From ELB16-189 sp018266435 (GTDB taxonomy: Bacteria; Bacteroidota; Bacteroidia; Cytophagales; Cyclobacteriaceae), in contig CP126125.1 in assembly GCA_030123525.1 (NCBI GenBank), forward strand, positions 1,116,001 to 1,180,000: 64,000 nucleotides of DNA, written 5' to 3'. This document shows positions 1 to 6,991 of the stretch, one piece after another (position 1 is the first letter of the stretch; each line of letters starts with the position of its first letter). The translations under genes and the position numbers were made by a program. A model generated the notes under the pieces. That model did no database searches and was not told the DNA's origin. It worked only from the letters and a program-made list of their open reading frames with translations.

Positions 1-191
1 TCTGCACTACGAAAGGTTCCCAACTGCTCAGACTTCAATGAAAAAAACGCCACCTCTGATGCTGAAATTATAGCCGACACCACCAGCAGAATCAAAATTG
101 CCAAAAAACTAAAAACGTAAAACCAATTCGGCCCGGTGGCCCACAGGTCAGAGAAAAATTGATTGGCTTCGATTAAAAAAACAGTTTTCAA
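1..191 (-). CDS. gldE: Gliding motility-associated protein GldE, N-terminal part (partial)
   Basis: Only the first ~63 codons are in the window; the gene runs off the left edge. The frame opens after a TAA at 198-200 and the only start I see is a TTG at 189-191. The visible protein has a short amphipathic lead, then a membrane segment at about residues 20-42 ending in SAIISASEVAFFSLK, the signature of GldE and of CBS/CorC-type (hemolysin-like) membrane proteins. GldE is a membrane partner of GldD in the gliding machinery of Bacteroidota. Position supports this: mutY-ssb-gldE-gldD is a common gene order in the phylum and the two upstream genes are present here in that order. The TTG start is inferred. 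It could instead be a non-gliding CorC-like paralogue. Confidence 0.72.
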   Translation of the reverse strand, partial: MKTVFLIEANQFFSDLWATGPNWFYVFSFLAILILLVVSAIISASEVAFFSLKSEQLGTFRSA

Positions 192-216
192 GTAATCTTA
201 ATTCGTGAAACATGTG

Positions 217-651
217 TTAAAACGGCAGGTCATCGGTGGTGTTATCAGCCGTTGGTTTGTACTCTTCTACCGGTGTGGTTGAGGTACTTTTTTCATAACT
301 GCCGCTGTTATTTCCTCCGGGTTTTGAGCCGAGTAGTGTCATGTTGTCGCCAATCACTTCGGTGGTGTAGCGGGTTACTCCGTCTTTTTCCCAACTGCGC
401 GTGCGCATCTTTCCCTCGATATAAACCTGATCACCTTTGTGCAAGTACTTGGCGGCTGTTTCGGCCAGTCCGCGCCACAGCACAATATTGTGCCAATCGG
501 TCGTTTCTTTGCGCTCACCGGTTACACGGTCTTTATACACTTCAGAAGTAGCGAGGGTGAAATTCACCACCATCGCGCCACTTTCCAGGGTTCTCGCTTC
601 CGGGTCTTTACCCAGGCGGCCAACGATTATTGCTTTATTTACTCCAGACAT
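217..651 (-). CDS. ssb: Single-stranded DNA-binding protein
   Basis: Coats single-stranded DNA during replication, recombination and repair and recruits partner proteins. The 144-residue protein has the OB-fold opening MSGVNKAIIVGRLGKDPE, the WHNIVLW strand (about 52-58) and the conserved YIEGKMRTRSW block (about 77-87). A glycine/serine/threonine-rich linker follows from about residue 108, and the protein ends in the acidic tail DDLPF that partner proteins bind in this family. It lies between mutY and gldE on the same strand, 60 bases downstream of mutY. Length and both ends are complete, so the ATG at 651 is well supported. Confidence 0.97.
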   Translation of the reverse strand: MSGVNKAIIVGRLGKDPEARTLESGAMVVNFTLATSEVYKDRVTGERKETTDWHNIVLWRGLAETAAKYLHKGDQVYIEGKMRTRSWEKDGVTRYTTEVIGDNMTLLGSKPGGNNSGSYEKSTSTTPVEEYKPTADNTTDDLPF

Positions 652-711
652 ATTGTTATGAATTTATTTTTCAATGCAAAGGCTCATTTTTTAAAGAGCC
701 AGATTGCAAAG

Positions 712-1782
712 TTACCAAAAATTCAAATCATGGTTTTTTTTAAAGTACAACTCGATCAAAGCGGGCTTTGGTAACTCATTCGCTTGTTTTTTGCTGAACC
801 ACTTATATCCTTGCCGCTTCAAATTTGAATTTATTTTTAGTTCAGGGTTAGCTGTTATTTCTATGAATTTCACTTTCAGCTTTTGATGTGAAAGGATGTG
901 TGTAATCGTTTGGCTTACGCGATGGGAGTGAAATTTTCTTAACCCAATGTTTTTTTTAATGACCGATTCAGGATTTTTGATGTTGGCTGTTTCAATTAAA
1001 TAAAACTCATAAAGCCCTCGCCAAATGTCTTTTTCTTGCCTTGGCTTCATCAAAATTTTATTCTTATGATAAATGACAAAGTAAAAAAAGTGCCGCGTCT
1101 GTACTTTTATTTTCTTTGATTTGACCGGCAGCTGATGCTGTAACTCTTTTTGTTTAGCTATACATTCTCTTGAAAAAATGCATTCACTGCATTTGGGGTT
1201 TCGCGGAAGGCAATGCAACGCTCCAAATTCCATCATTGCCTGGTTAAACAGATCGGGGCGGTTTTTATCAATCAGTTTATTGGCCAACTCAAAGAAAAAT
1301 TTTTTGCCTTGGTGCGAGGCAATGTCTTTGTCTATTCCGAAAACTCGCGATAATACCCTAAACACATTTCCATCAACCACGGCCACCGGTTGCCGAAAGG
1401 CAAGAGACGCAATAGCTGCAGCCGTATATGGGCCGATACCCGGAAGTTTTTTCAACTCTTCGAATGATTGGGGAAACTCTCCATTATAGTTGTTGACTAC
1501 AAGCTTTGCGCAGGCGTGAAGGTTTCTGGCTCTTGAATAATAGCCGAGTCCTTGCCATAACCGCAGCACTTTTTGTTCACGGGCGTTTGCCAGCTCAACA
1601 ATCGATGGAAATTCGTTTACAAATTTTTCATAATAAGGCAAGCCTTGTGCTACGCGGGTTTGCTGAAGGGTTACCTCAGATATCCAAATTTTATAGGGGT
1701 CGTTCGTTTCGCGCCAGGGAAGCAGGCGGGCGTTTTCTTTGTACCAATCTATCAGAGAAGTCGAAATATTTTTGAGGTTCAT
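712..1782 (-). CDS. mutY: A/G-specific adenine glycosylase MutY
   Basis: Removes adenine mispaired with 8-oxoguanine, part of the oxidised-guanine repair system. The 356-residue protein has the catalytic-glutamate motif WISEVTLQQT (Glu36), the helix-hairpin-helix LPGIGPYTAAAIA (about 112-124), the catalytic-aspartate motif VDGNVFRVLSR, and the four-cysteine iron-sulfur loop with spacing C-x6-C-x2-C-x5-C. The C-terminal ~130 residues fit the NUDIX-like 8-oxoG recognition domain. It diverges from the HU gene and is first in a minus-strand group with ssb and gldE. A short inverted repeat (GGCTC...GAGCC, 680-699) lies between its stop and ssb. Confidence 0.96.
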   Translation of the reverse strand: MNLKNISTSLIDWYKENARLLPWRETNDPYKIWISEVTLQQTRVAQGLPYYEKFVNEFPSIVELANAREQKVLRLWQGLGYYSRARNLHACAKLVVNNYNGEFPQSFEELKKLPGIGPYTAAAIASLAFRQPVAVVDGNVFRVLSRVFGIDKDIASHQGKKFFFELANKLIDKNRPDLFNQAMMEFGALHCLPRNPKCSECIFSRECIAKQKELQHQLPVKSKKIKVQTRHFFYFVIYHKNKILMKPRQEKDIWRGLYEFYLIETANIKNPESVIKKNIGLRKFHSHRVSQTITHILSHQKLKVKFIEITANPELKINSNLKRQGYKWFSKKQANELPKPALIELYFKKNHDLNFW

Positions 1783-1872
1783 GGATTATTCGCTCCAATC
1801 TGCAAAAAAGCAATCATTCTACCGAATGAAGCAACTCTTTACAGACATCTGTGTGATAATCAACAAATTCAT

Positions 1873-1902
1873 TTGCGTTTGATGTGCTGAAAGCTAACTT
1901 TG
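1873..1902 (+). promoter_or_regulatory. Bacteroidota-type promoter of the HU gene
   Basis: A TTG at 1873-1875 is followed after exactly 19 bases by TAACTTTG (1895-1902), matching the TTG-N19-TAnnTTTG consensus used by the primary sigma factor of Bacteroidota. The HU start codon follows 18 bases later, so the predicted leader is about ten bases. Confidence 0.65.
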
Positions 1903-1920
1903 CCTCCCCAATATTTTTTT

Positions 1921-2229
1921 ATGACTAAAGCAGACGTAATCAATCAGATTTCAGAAAAAACAGGAATTGACAAAGCCGATGTTACCGCATCCGTTGAAGC
2001 ATTTTTTAATATCGTAAAAACCAACATGGCCAACGGCCACAATATCTATGTGCGGGGCTTTGGAAGTTTTATCAATAAGAAAAGAAAGAAAAAAATAGCA
2101 CGGAACATTTCTCGCAACACAGCCATTGTAATTGATGAGCACTACATTCCCAGTTTCAAGCCCGCTAAAATTTTCATCAACAAAATCAAGAGCAGCGAAA
2201 AAGTGAAGCAACTCACCAACAAGGAGTAA
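1921..2229 (+). CDS. HU family DNA-binding protein
   Basis: Small basic nucleoid protein of 102 residues that bends and packages DNA as a dimer. It opens MTKADVINQISEKTGI, has the family GFGSF motif (about 45-49), and an RNISRNTAI segment equivalent to the RNPxTG beta-arm. The C-terminus is rich in lysine (FKPAKIFINKIKSSEKVK). The frame stays open upstream to 1900, but ATG 1921 is chosen because the family begins at MTKxxxI and the promoter element ends at 1902. It diverges from mutY. HU subunit assignment (hupA or hupB) cannot be made from sequence alone. Confidence 0.93.
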   Translation: MTKADVINQISEKTGIDKADVTASVEAFFNIVKTNMANGHNIYVRGFGSFINKKRKKKIARNISRNTAIVIDEHYIPSFKPAKIFINKIKSSEKVKQLTNKE

Positions 2230-2301
2230 TTGATTTTCAATGTGTCACTGACCTATCGTATTTTTATCTGCACATTGACTGATGGATAATTGATCAATTA
2301 A

Positions 2302-3117
2302 ATGCTAAAGACCCGGATCATATTGGTACTTGTAAGCGCGATTATCGTTGTGCTTATTTTCATGCTCCCTAAGTCAGTGGTAGAAAATGAAAATCAGTTA
2401 GCTGCTTCTAATACCGGCCACACCGGCCATGCTGCTGATCTACCGGCTAACCACAAGCCCACCTCACCTCAATTAATCTCAGCCATATCAGAATTGCGAA
2501 AAGCCTACGCCACTTCATCGGATAGAAAAAATGCTATCTTTGCCGATTCTTTACAAACGCTGTACGCACAAGCCGGAAAGTTTGATAGTGCAGCATGGTT
2601 TGGTGAGCAAGCCGCAACGTTCTTTAATAACACGCTCAGTTTTTTAAAAGCTGGCAACAGTTTTTATGAAGCGTATACGTATGCTATGGATGACCAAAAG
2701 CGAAATGATTTAGCAGCAAAGGCTCAGCATTGGCTAGGCAAAGCCATTAATGGAAACCCAAAAAATTACGAAGCCCGGATAAAAGTAGCCATGACCTATC
2801 TGAGTACAGGTGGCCCCATGCAGGGTATTCGCCAGTTAAGAGAAATACTTAAGGAGGATCCTAAAAATGAACTTGCCTTGTATAACATGGGCATGCTTTC
2901 GATACAATCCGGCCAAAATGCCAAAGCAATTGACTGGCTGAATCAATTGATAGAAGTAAACCCCCGACACGTGCAAGGCCAGCTTTTGTTGGGTGTAGCC
3001 TATTTGAATGGCGGCCACAAAAACGAAGCGCGTGCTCAGTTTGAAAAAGTAAAAAAAATGGATAACGACCCTGCCGTACAGTCTGCTGCAGATTCTTATC
3101 TGAAAGAGTTAAAATAA
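2302..3117 (+). CDS. Membrane-anchored tetratricopeptide repeat protein
   Basis: A 271-residue protein with an N-terminal membrane anchor or uncleaved signal (about residues 5-24, RIILVLVSAIIVVLIFML), then a His-rich linker (about 39-52, GHTGHAADLPANH) and helical repeats. At least three TPR units are visible from about residue 150 to 265, with the typical spacing ALYNMGMLSIQSGQNAKAIDWLNQ and VQGQLLLGVAYLNGGHKNEA. TPR units mediate protein-protein contacts; the partner is unknown. It probably sits in the inner membrane with the repeats in the periplasm. It lies 72 bases after the HU gene on the same strand. Specific function not recognised. Confidence 0.85.
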   Translation: MLKTRIILVLVSAIIVVLIFMLPKSVVENENQLAASNTGHTGHAADLPANHKPTSPQLISAISELRKAYATSSDRKNAIFADSLQTLYAQAGKFDSAAWFGEQAATFFNNTLSFLKAGNSFYEAYTYAMDDQKRNDLAAKAQHWLGKAINGNPKNYEARIKVAMTYLSTGGPMQGIRQLREILKEDPKNELALYNMGMLSIQSGQNAKAIDWLNQLIEVNPRHVQGQLLLGVAYLNGGHKNEARAQFEKVKKMDNDPAVQSAADSYLKELK

Positions 3118-3169
3118 AATTATTGTTCAACCCTCCCCAATAAAAATGGGGACTAAACCAAAAAGAAAT

Positions 3170-3259
3170 ATGCCCAGTGGAAAAAAAAGAAAGAAACACA
3201 AAATGGCTACCCACAAGCGCAAAAAGCGTTTGAGAAAAAACAGACATAAGAAAAAATAA
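3170..3259 (+). CDS. AURKAIP1/COX24-domain mini-protein (mS38/bS22-like)
   Basis: An extremely basic 29-residue protein beginning MPSGKKRKKHKM and ending RLRKNRHKKK. The core KHKMATHKRKKRLRKNRHK matches the AURKAIP1/COX24 (DUF1713) family, which includes mitochondrial ribosomal protein mS38 and mycobacterial bS22, small-subunit proteins buried in rRNA. A ribosomal role here is inferred from the family. ATG 3170 is chosen because Bacteroidota members begin MPSGKKRK; an in-frame ATG at 3146 would add eight residues. It sits between the TPR gene and the RNase G gene, 25 bases before the latter. Confidence 0.8.
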   Translation: MPSGKKRKKHKMATHKRKKRLRKNRHKKK

Positions 3260-3284
3260 GTAGAGACATTTAAACATTTTTGTT

Positions 3285-4895
3285 TTGAGTAACGAGCTAA
3301 TCATCAGCGCAACTCAAAACGGATGTCGCATCGCCCTTCTTAAGGACAAGCACTTAGCCGAATTTCACGAAGAACAAGACGGCAGCAAATTTGTAGTTGG
3401 TGATATTTACCTGGGTACCGTAAAAAAAGTAGTGCCCGGTCTGAATGCAGCTTTTATCGATATTGGATATGAGAAAGATGCCTTTCTCCATTACCTCGAT
3501 TTAGGCCCACAGTTCAGTTCTTTGCAAAAGTTCGCCAAGCTTGTCCGGGGAAAAAAGATCACCGGAGGTAAACTGGACAAATTCCAGTTGGAAAAAGACA
3601 TTGACAAGCATGGCAAAATCGCCCAGCAGCTTGCTAAAGGTCAACTCATTCCGGTACAGGTTGTAAAAGAACCGATCTCAACCAAAGGCCCGCGACTTTC
3701 GTGTGAGTTATCCATTGCCGGAAGATATTTGGTAATGGTGCCCTTTTCATCCGGGGTAAGCATTTCAAAACGGATATCGAGCAGTGAAGAGCGCAAGCGT
3801 CTGCAACGCCTCATTCAGTCCATTAAGCCCGAAAACTTTGGTATCATCATCCGCACCGTAGCGGAAGGAAAAGAAGTGGCCGAGTTGGATAAGGACCTGA
3901 AGACTCTGGTCAAAACCTGGGACGAAGGAATCGGGCGCATGATCAGCGCCAACCCACGCGACAAAGTCATTGGCGAACTGAACAAAGCCTCATCGCTCTT
4001 GCGCGATGTACTGAACGAATCCTTTGACAGTGTTTGGACGGACGACAAGAAAATGTACGAAGAAATAAAATCGTACATCCATCAAATTGCCCCCGACAAA
4101 GAAAAAATTGTAAAACTTTATACCGGGAAACTAAAACTCTTTGAACATTACGGAGTAGAGCGCCAGATCAAAGCAGCCTTTGGTCAAACCGTAAGTTTGC
4201 GCGGAGGCGGCTATCTGATCATTGAACACACCGAAGCACTACATGTCATTGATGTAAACAGCGGCAATAAAAGCAACCGTGAAGAAAACCAGGAAACAAC
4301 AGCCCTTTCAGTTAACTTAGAAGCTGCACGCGAAGTGGCACGCCAGTTACGCCTGCGCGATATGGGCGGAATAGTGGTGGTGGACTTTATTGACATGCGC
4401 AATCCTGAAAATAAAAAACAAATCTACCAGCGCGTAAAAGATGAGATGGAAAGCGACAAAGCAAAACACACAATTTTGCCGCTCTCCAAGTTTGGATTAA
4501 TGCAGATTACCCGCGAGCGTGTGCGCCCGCAGATGAATATTACTACCAAAGAAGTTTGCCCCAGTTGCAACGGTACCGGAAAAATTACCGCTTCCATTTT
4601 AGTTACCGATCAAATTGAGCAGCACATTCAGCATTTATTTGAAAAACAAAATGAAAAGCATTTAACCCTCGCTCTTCACCCGTTTTTGTATGCCTACTAC
4701 ACCAAAGGAATTATTTCAAAACGAATGAAATTGTATTTCAAATACAAACGTTGGGTTGAGTTGGTTAAAGACAGTTCGCTGGGAGTTACTGAATTTCATT
4801 TTCTGAATAAAGACGGAGAAGAAATTGATTTGGGGCAGAAGAATAAAGAGAAAGAACGAGAGATTGAAACCGTTGCAGAACCAATTGAAAATTGA
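3285..4895 (+). CDS. rng: Ribonuclease G/E family endoribonuclease
   Basis: Single-strand endoribonuclease for rRNA maturation and mRNA decay. The 536-residue protein has an S1-like RNA-binding domain (about 36-115; VPGLNAAFIDIGYEKDAFLHYLD), the RNase H-like catalytic core with the metal-binding aspartates in HVIDVNSGN (about 321) and GGIVVVDFIDM (about 361-371), and the zinc-link CPSCNGTGKI (about 425). It lacks the long C-terminal scaffold of E. coli RNase E, so it is closer to RNase G in form. The start is TTG 3285 (then SNELIISA), which fits the family N-terminus. A strong hairpin terminator follows. Confidence 0.94.
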   Translation: MSNELIISATQNGCRIALLKDKHLAEFHEEQDGSKFVVGDIYLGTVKKVVPGLNAAFIDIGYEKDAFLHYLDLGPQFSSLQKFAKLVRGKKITGGKLDKFQLEKDIDKHGKIAQQLAKGQLIPVQVVKEPISTKGPRLSCELSIAGRYLVMVPFSSGVSISKRISSSEERKRLQRLIQSIKPENFGIIIRTVAEGKEVAELDKDLKTLVKTWDEGIGRMISANPRDKVIGELNKASSLLRDVLNESFDSVWTDDKKMYEEIKSYIHQIAPDKEKIVKLYTGKLKLFEHYGVERQIKAAFGQTVSLRGGGYLIIEHTEALHVIDVNSGNKSNREENQETTALSVNLEAAREVARQLRLRDMGGIVVVDFIDMRNPENKKQIYQRVKDEMESDKAKHTILPLSKFGLMQITRERVRPQMNITTKEVCPSCNGTGKITASILVTDQIEQHIQHLFEKQNEKHLTLALHPFLYAYYTKGIISKRMKLYFKYKRWVELVKDSSLGVTEFHFLNKDGEEIDLGQKNKEKEREIETVAEPIEN

Positions 4896-4905
4896 CGTGC
4901 ATTGA

Positions 4906-4940
4906 AATAATGGAGGCAATGTCCTCCATTATTATTTCTG
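4906..4940 (+). terminator. Hairpin terminator after RNase G
   Basis: A perfect 11-bp stem (AATAATGGAGG at 4906-4916 with CCTCCATTATT at 4923-4933) around a six-base loop, starting 11 bases after the RNase G stop. The bases after the stem are AT-rich rather than a pure T-run. Confidence 0.6.
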
Positions 4941-5009
4941 CCATCCTGTCATTTTCTTTTTCGTTGGAATAATTTTTGAAACCTCCCGCTGCTAAAAAAC
5001 TAATTTGTT

Positions 5010-6899
5010 ATGCAAGAAAAAGGCACCATCTCCATCCATACTGAGAATATTTTCCCTATCATCAAAAAATTTCTTTATTCTGACCACGAAATATTTTTGC
5101 GTGAATTGGTGAGCAATGCGGTAGACGCTACCCAGAAACTAAAGAAGCTTTCGTCATTGGGTGAGTTCGCGGGCAACCTCGGTGATGTAAAGATTGAAGT
5201 CAGCTTTAACAAAGACAAAAAGACCATCACTGTTTCTGACAAAGGCCTGGGCATGACGGCCGAGGAAATAAAAAAATACATCAACCAGATTGCGTTTTCC
5301 GGTGCAGCCGAGTTCGTTGAAAAATTTAAAGACAAAGCCGATGCCAAAGACATCATCGGAAAATTCGGGCTCGGGTTTTATTCCGCCTTCATGGTTGCTG
5401 ATAAAGTAGAGGTTATTTCCAAATCCTACCAAGAAGGTACTGAAGCCGCACGATGGGCGTGCGATGGCTCAACCGAATTTGAACTGACAGAAGCAAAAAA
5501 AGAAACGCGAGGCACCGATGTAATCCTGCACATCAACAAAGACTCAGAAGAATTTCTGGACGAATGGCGCATCAAAGGCATTTTAGAAAAATACTGCAAG
5601 TTCCTTCCCGTTGAAATCAAATTCGGAACAAAAGATGAAAGCGTAGAAGATGGGGTTGATAAGGATAACAAACCAACGTATAAAACCATTACCAAAGACC
5701 GGATCATCAACAACCCCAATCCGATCTGGGCAAAGGCACCCAGTGAGCTGAAAGACGAAGATTACCTCGCATTTTACAAAGAGCTCTACCCCTTCACCGA
5801 AGACCCTTTGTTTTGGATTCACTTGAATGTGGATTATCCGTTCAACCTTACGGGAGTTTTATACTTTCCTAAAATCAAAAACGATTTTGAAATCAACCGC
5901 AATAAAATTCAACTCTACTCGCGCCAGGTGTTCATCACCGATGAAGTAAAAGATGTAGTGCCCGATTTTTTAATGTTGCTGCACGGAGTGTTGGATTCGC
6001 CCGATATTCCGCTTAATGTAAGCCGCAGTTATCTGCAAAGTGATGCAAACGTAAAAAAAATCAGTTCGCACATCACCAAAAAAGTAGCCGACAAGCTGGT
6101 AGATATGTTTATCCGCGATCGCAAAGAATTTGAAAAGAAATGGGATGACATCAGCGTGTTTGTGCGCTATGGTATGATCAGCGATGAAAAGTTTTATGAA
6201 AAAGCAAAAGAGTTCTCGTTATTAAAGAATGTGGAGGGCCGGTATTTCACACTGAAAGAATACGAAGACAAAGTAAAAGTCAATCAGATTGATAAAGACA
6301 AGAACACCATCTACCTCTATGCTACCGATGAAGGCAAGCAACATTCATTCATTGAGTCAGCCAAAGCAAAGTCGTATGATGTGTTGTTGATGAATGGAAT
6401 CGTGGATAGCCACTTCATCAGCCACCTTGAACAAAAACTGGAGAAGACCCAACTCAAGCGTGTGGACAGCGAAATCATTGACAAACTCATTGAGAAGGAA
6501 GAAAAGATCGCAAGTGTTCTGAATAAAGATGAAGAGGAGAAAGTAAAAACAGTTTTTGAAACGGCCATCAACAATAAAAACATGGCGGTGTCTGTAGAAT
6601 CTCTTTCGCCTGATGGGTTTCCGGTAACCATTACTATGAGCGAGTGGATGCGCAGGATGAAAGACATGGCCCGCACAGGAGGAGGTGGCATGAACTTCAT
6701 GGGCAACATGCCCGACTCGTACAATGTTTCCATCAACGGAAATCACGCCCTCGTTCAAAAAATTCTGAAAGCTGAAACAGATGAGCAAAAGCAAAAATTA
6801 GCCAAGCAGGCTTATGATCTGGCCTTGCTTTCACAGAGCATGCTCACCGGGGCTGATCTAACGAACTTTATCAAACGAAGCGTGGAGATGGTTTCGTAA
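5010..6899 (+). CDS. htpG: Molecular chaperone HtpG (bacterial Hsp90)
   Basis: ATP-dependent cytoplasmic chaperone that acts as a dimer on near-native clients. At 629 residues it has the full three-domain length. The N-terminal GHKL ATPase motifs are clear: EIFLRELVSNAVDATQ (about 28-43), DKGLGM (about 86-91) and GKFGLGFYSAFMVADKV (about 116-132). The middle-domain arginine region (NRNKIQLYSRQVFI) and a C-terminal dimerisation domain follow. It opens QEKGTISIHTENIFPIIK, as in other Bacteroidota. It is bracketed by hairpin terminators and so is probably transcribed alone. No CIRCE-like element was found upstream. Confidence 0.97.
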   Translation: MQEKGTISIHTENIFPIIKKFLYSDHEIFLRELVSNAVDATQKLKKLSSLGEFAGNLGDVKIEVSFNKDKKTITVSDKGLGMTAEEIKKYINQIAFSGAAEFVEKFKDKADAKDIIGKFGLGFYSAFMVADKVEVISKSYQEGTEAARWACDGSTEFELTEAKKETRGTDVILHINKDSEEFLDEWRIKGILEKYCKFLPVEIKFGTKDESVEDGVDKDNKPTYKTITKDRIINNPNPIWAKAPSELKDEDYLAFYKELYPFTEDPLFWIHLNVDYPFNLTGVLYFPKIKNDFEINRNKIQLYSRQVFITDEVKDVVPDFLMLLHGVLDSPDIPLNVSRSYLQSDANVKKISSHITKKVADKLVDMFIRDRKEFEKKWDDISVFVRYGMISDEKFYEKAKEFSLLKNVEGRYFTLKEYEDKVKVNQIDKDKNTIYLYATDEGKQHSFIESAKAKSYDVLLMNGIVDSHFISHLEQKLEKTQLKRVDSEIIDKLIEKEEKIASVLNKDEEEKVKTVFETAINNKNMAVSVESLSPDGFPVTITMSEWMRRMKDMARTGGGGMNFMGNMPDSYNVSINGNHALVQKILKAETDEQKQKLAKQAYDLALLSQSMLTGADLTNFIKRSVEMVS

Positions 6900-6920
6900 G
6901 GCTTAAAAAAAGCCTTTTTC
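6898..6920 (+). terminator. Intrinsic terminator after htpG
   Basis: AAGGCTT (6898-6904) pairs with AAGCCTT (6910-6916) around an A-rich loop, and the 3' arm runs into five consecutive T. It overlaps the last bases of the htpG stop region. Confidence 0.75.
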
Positions 6921-6991
6921 TGTGCAACTTTTTTGGGTAATTTGAGTATTGGTTAGAACAAAAGATCTCACCACCTTATCTTACCCTGTGT

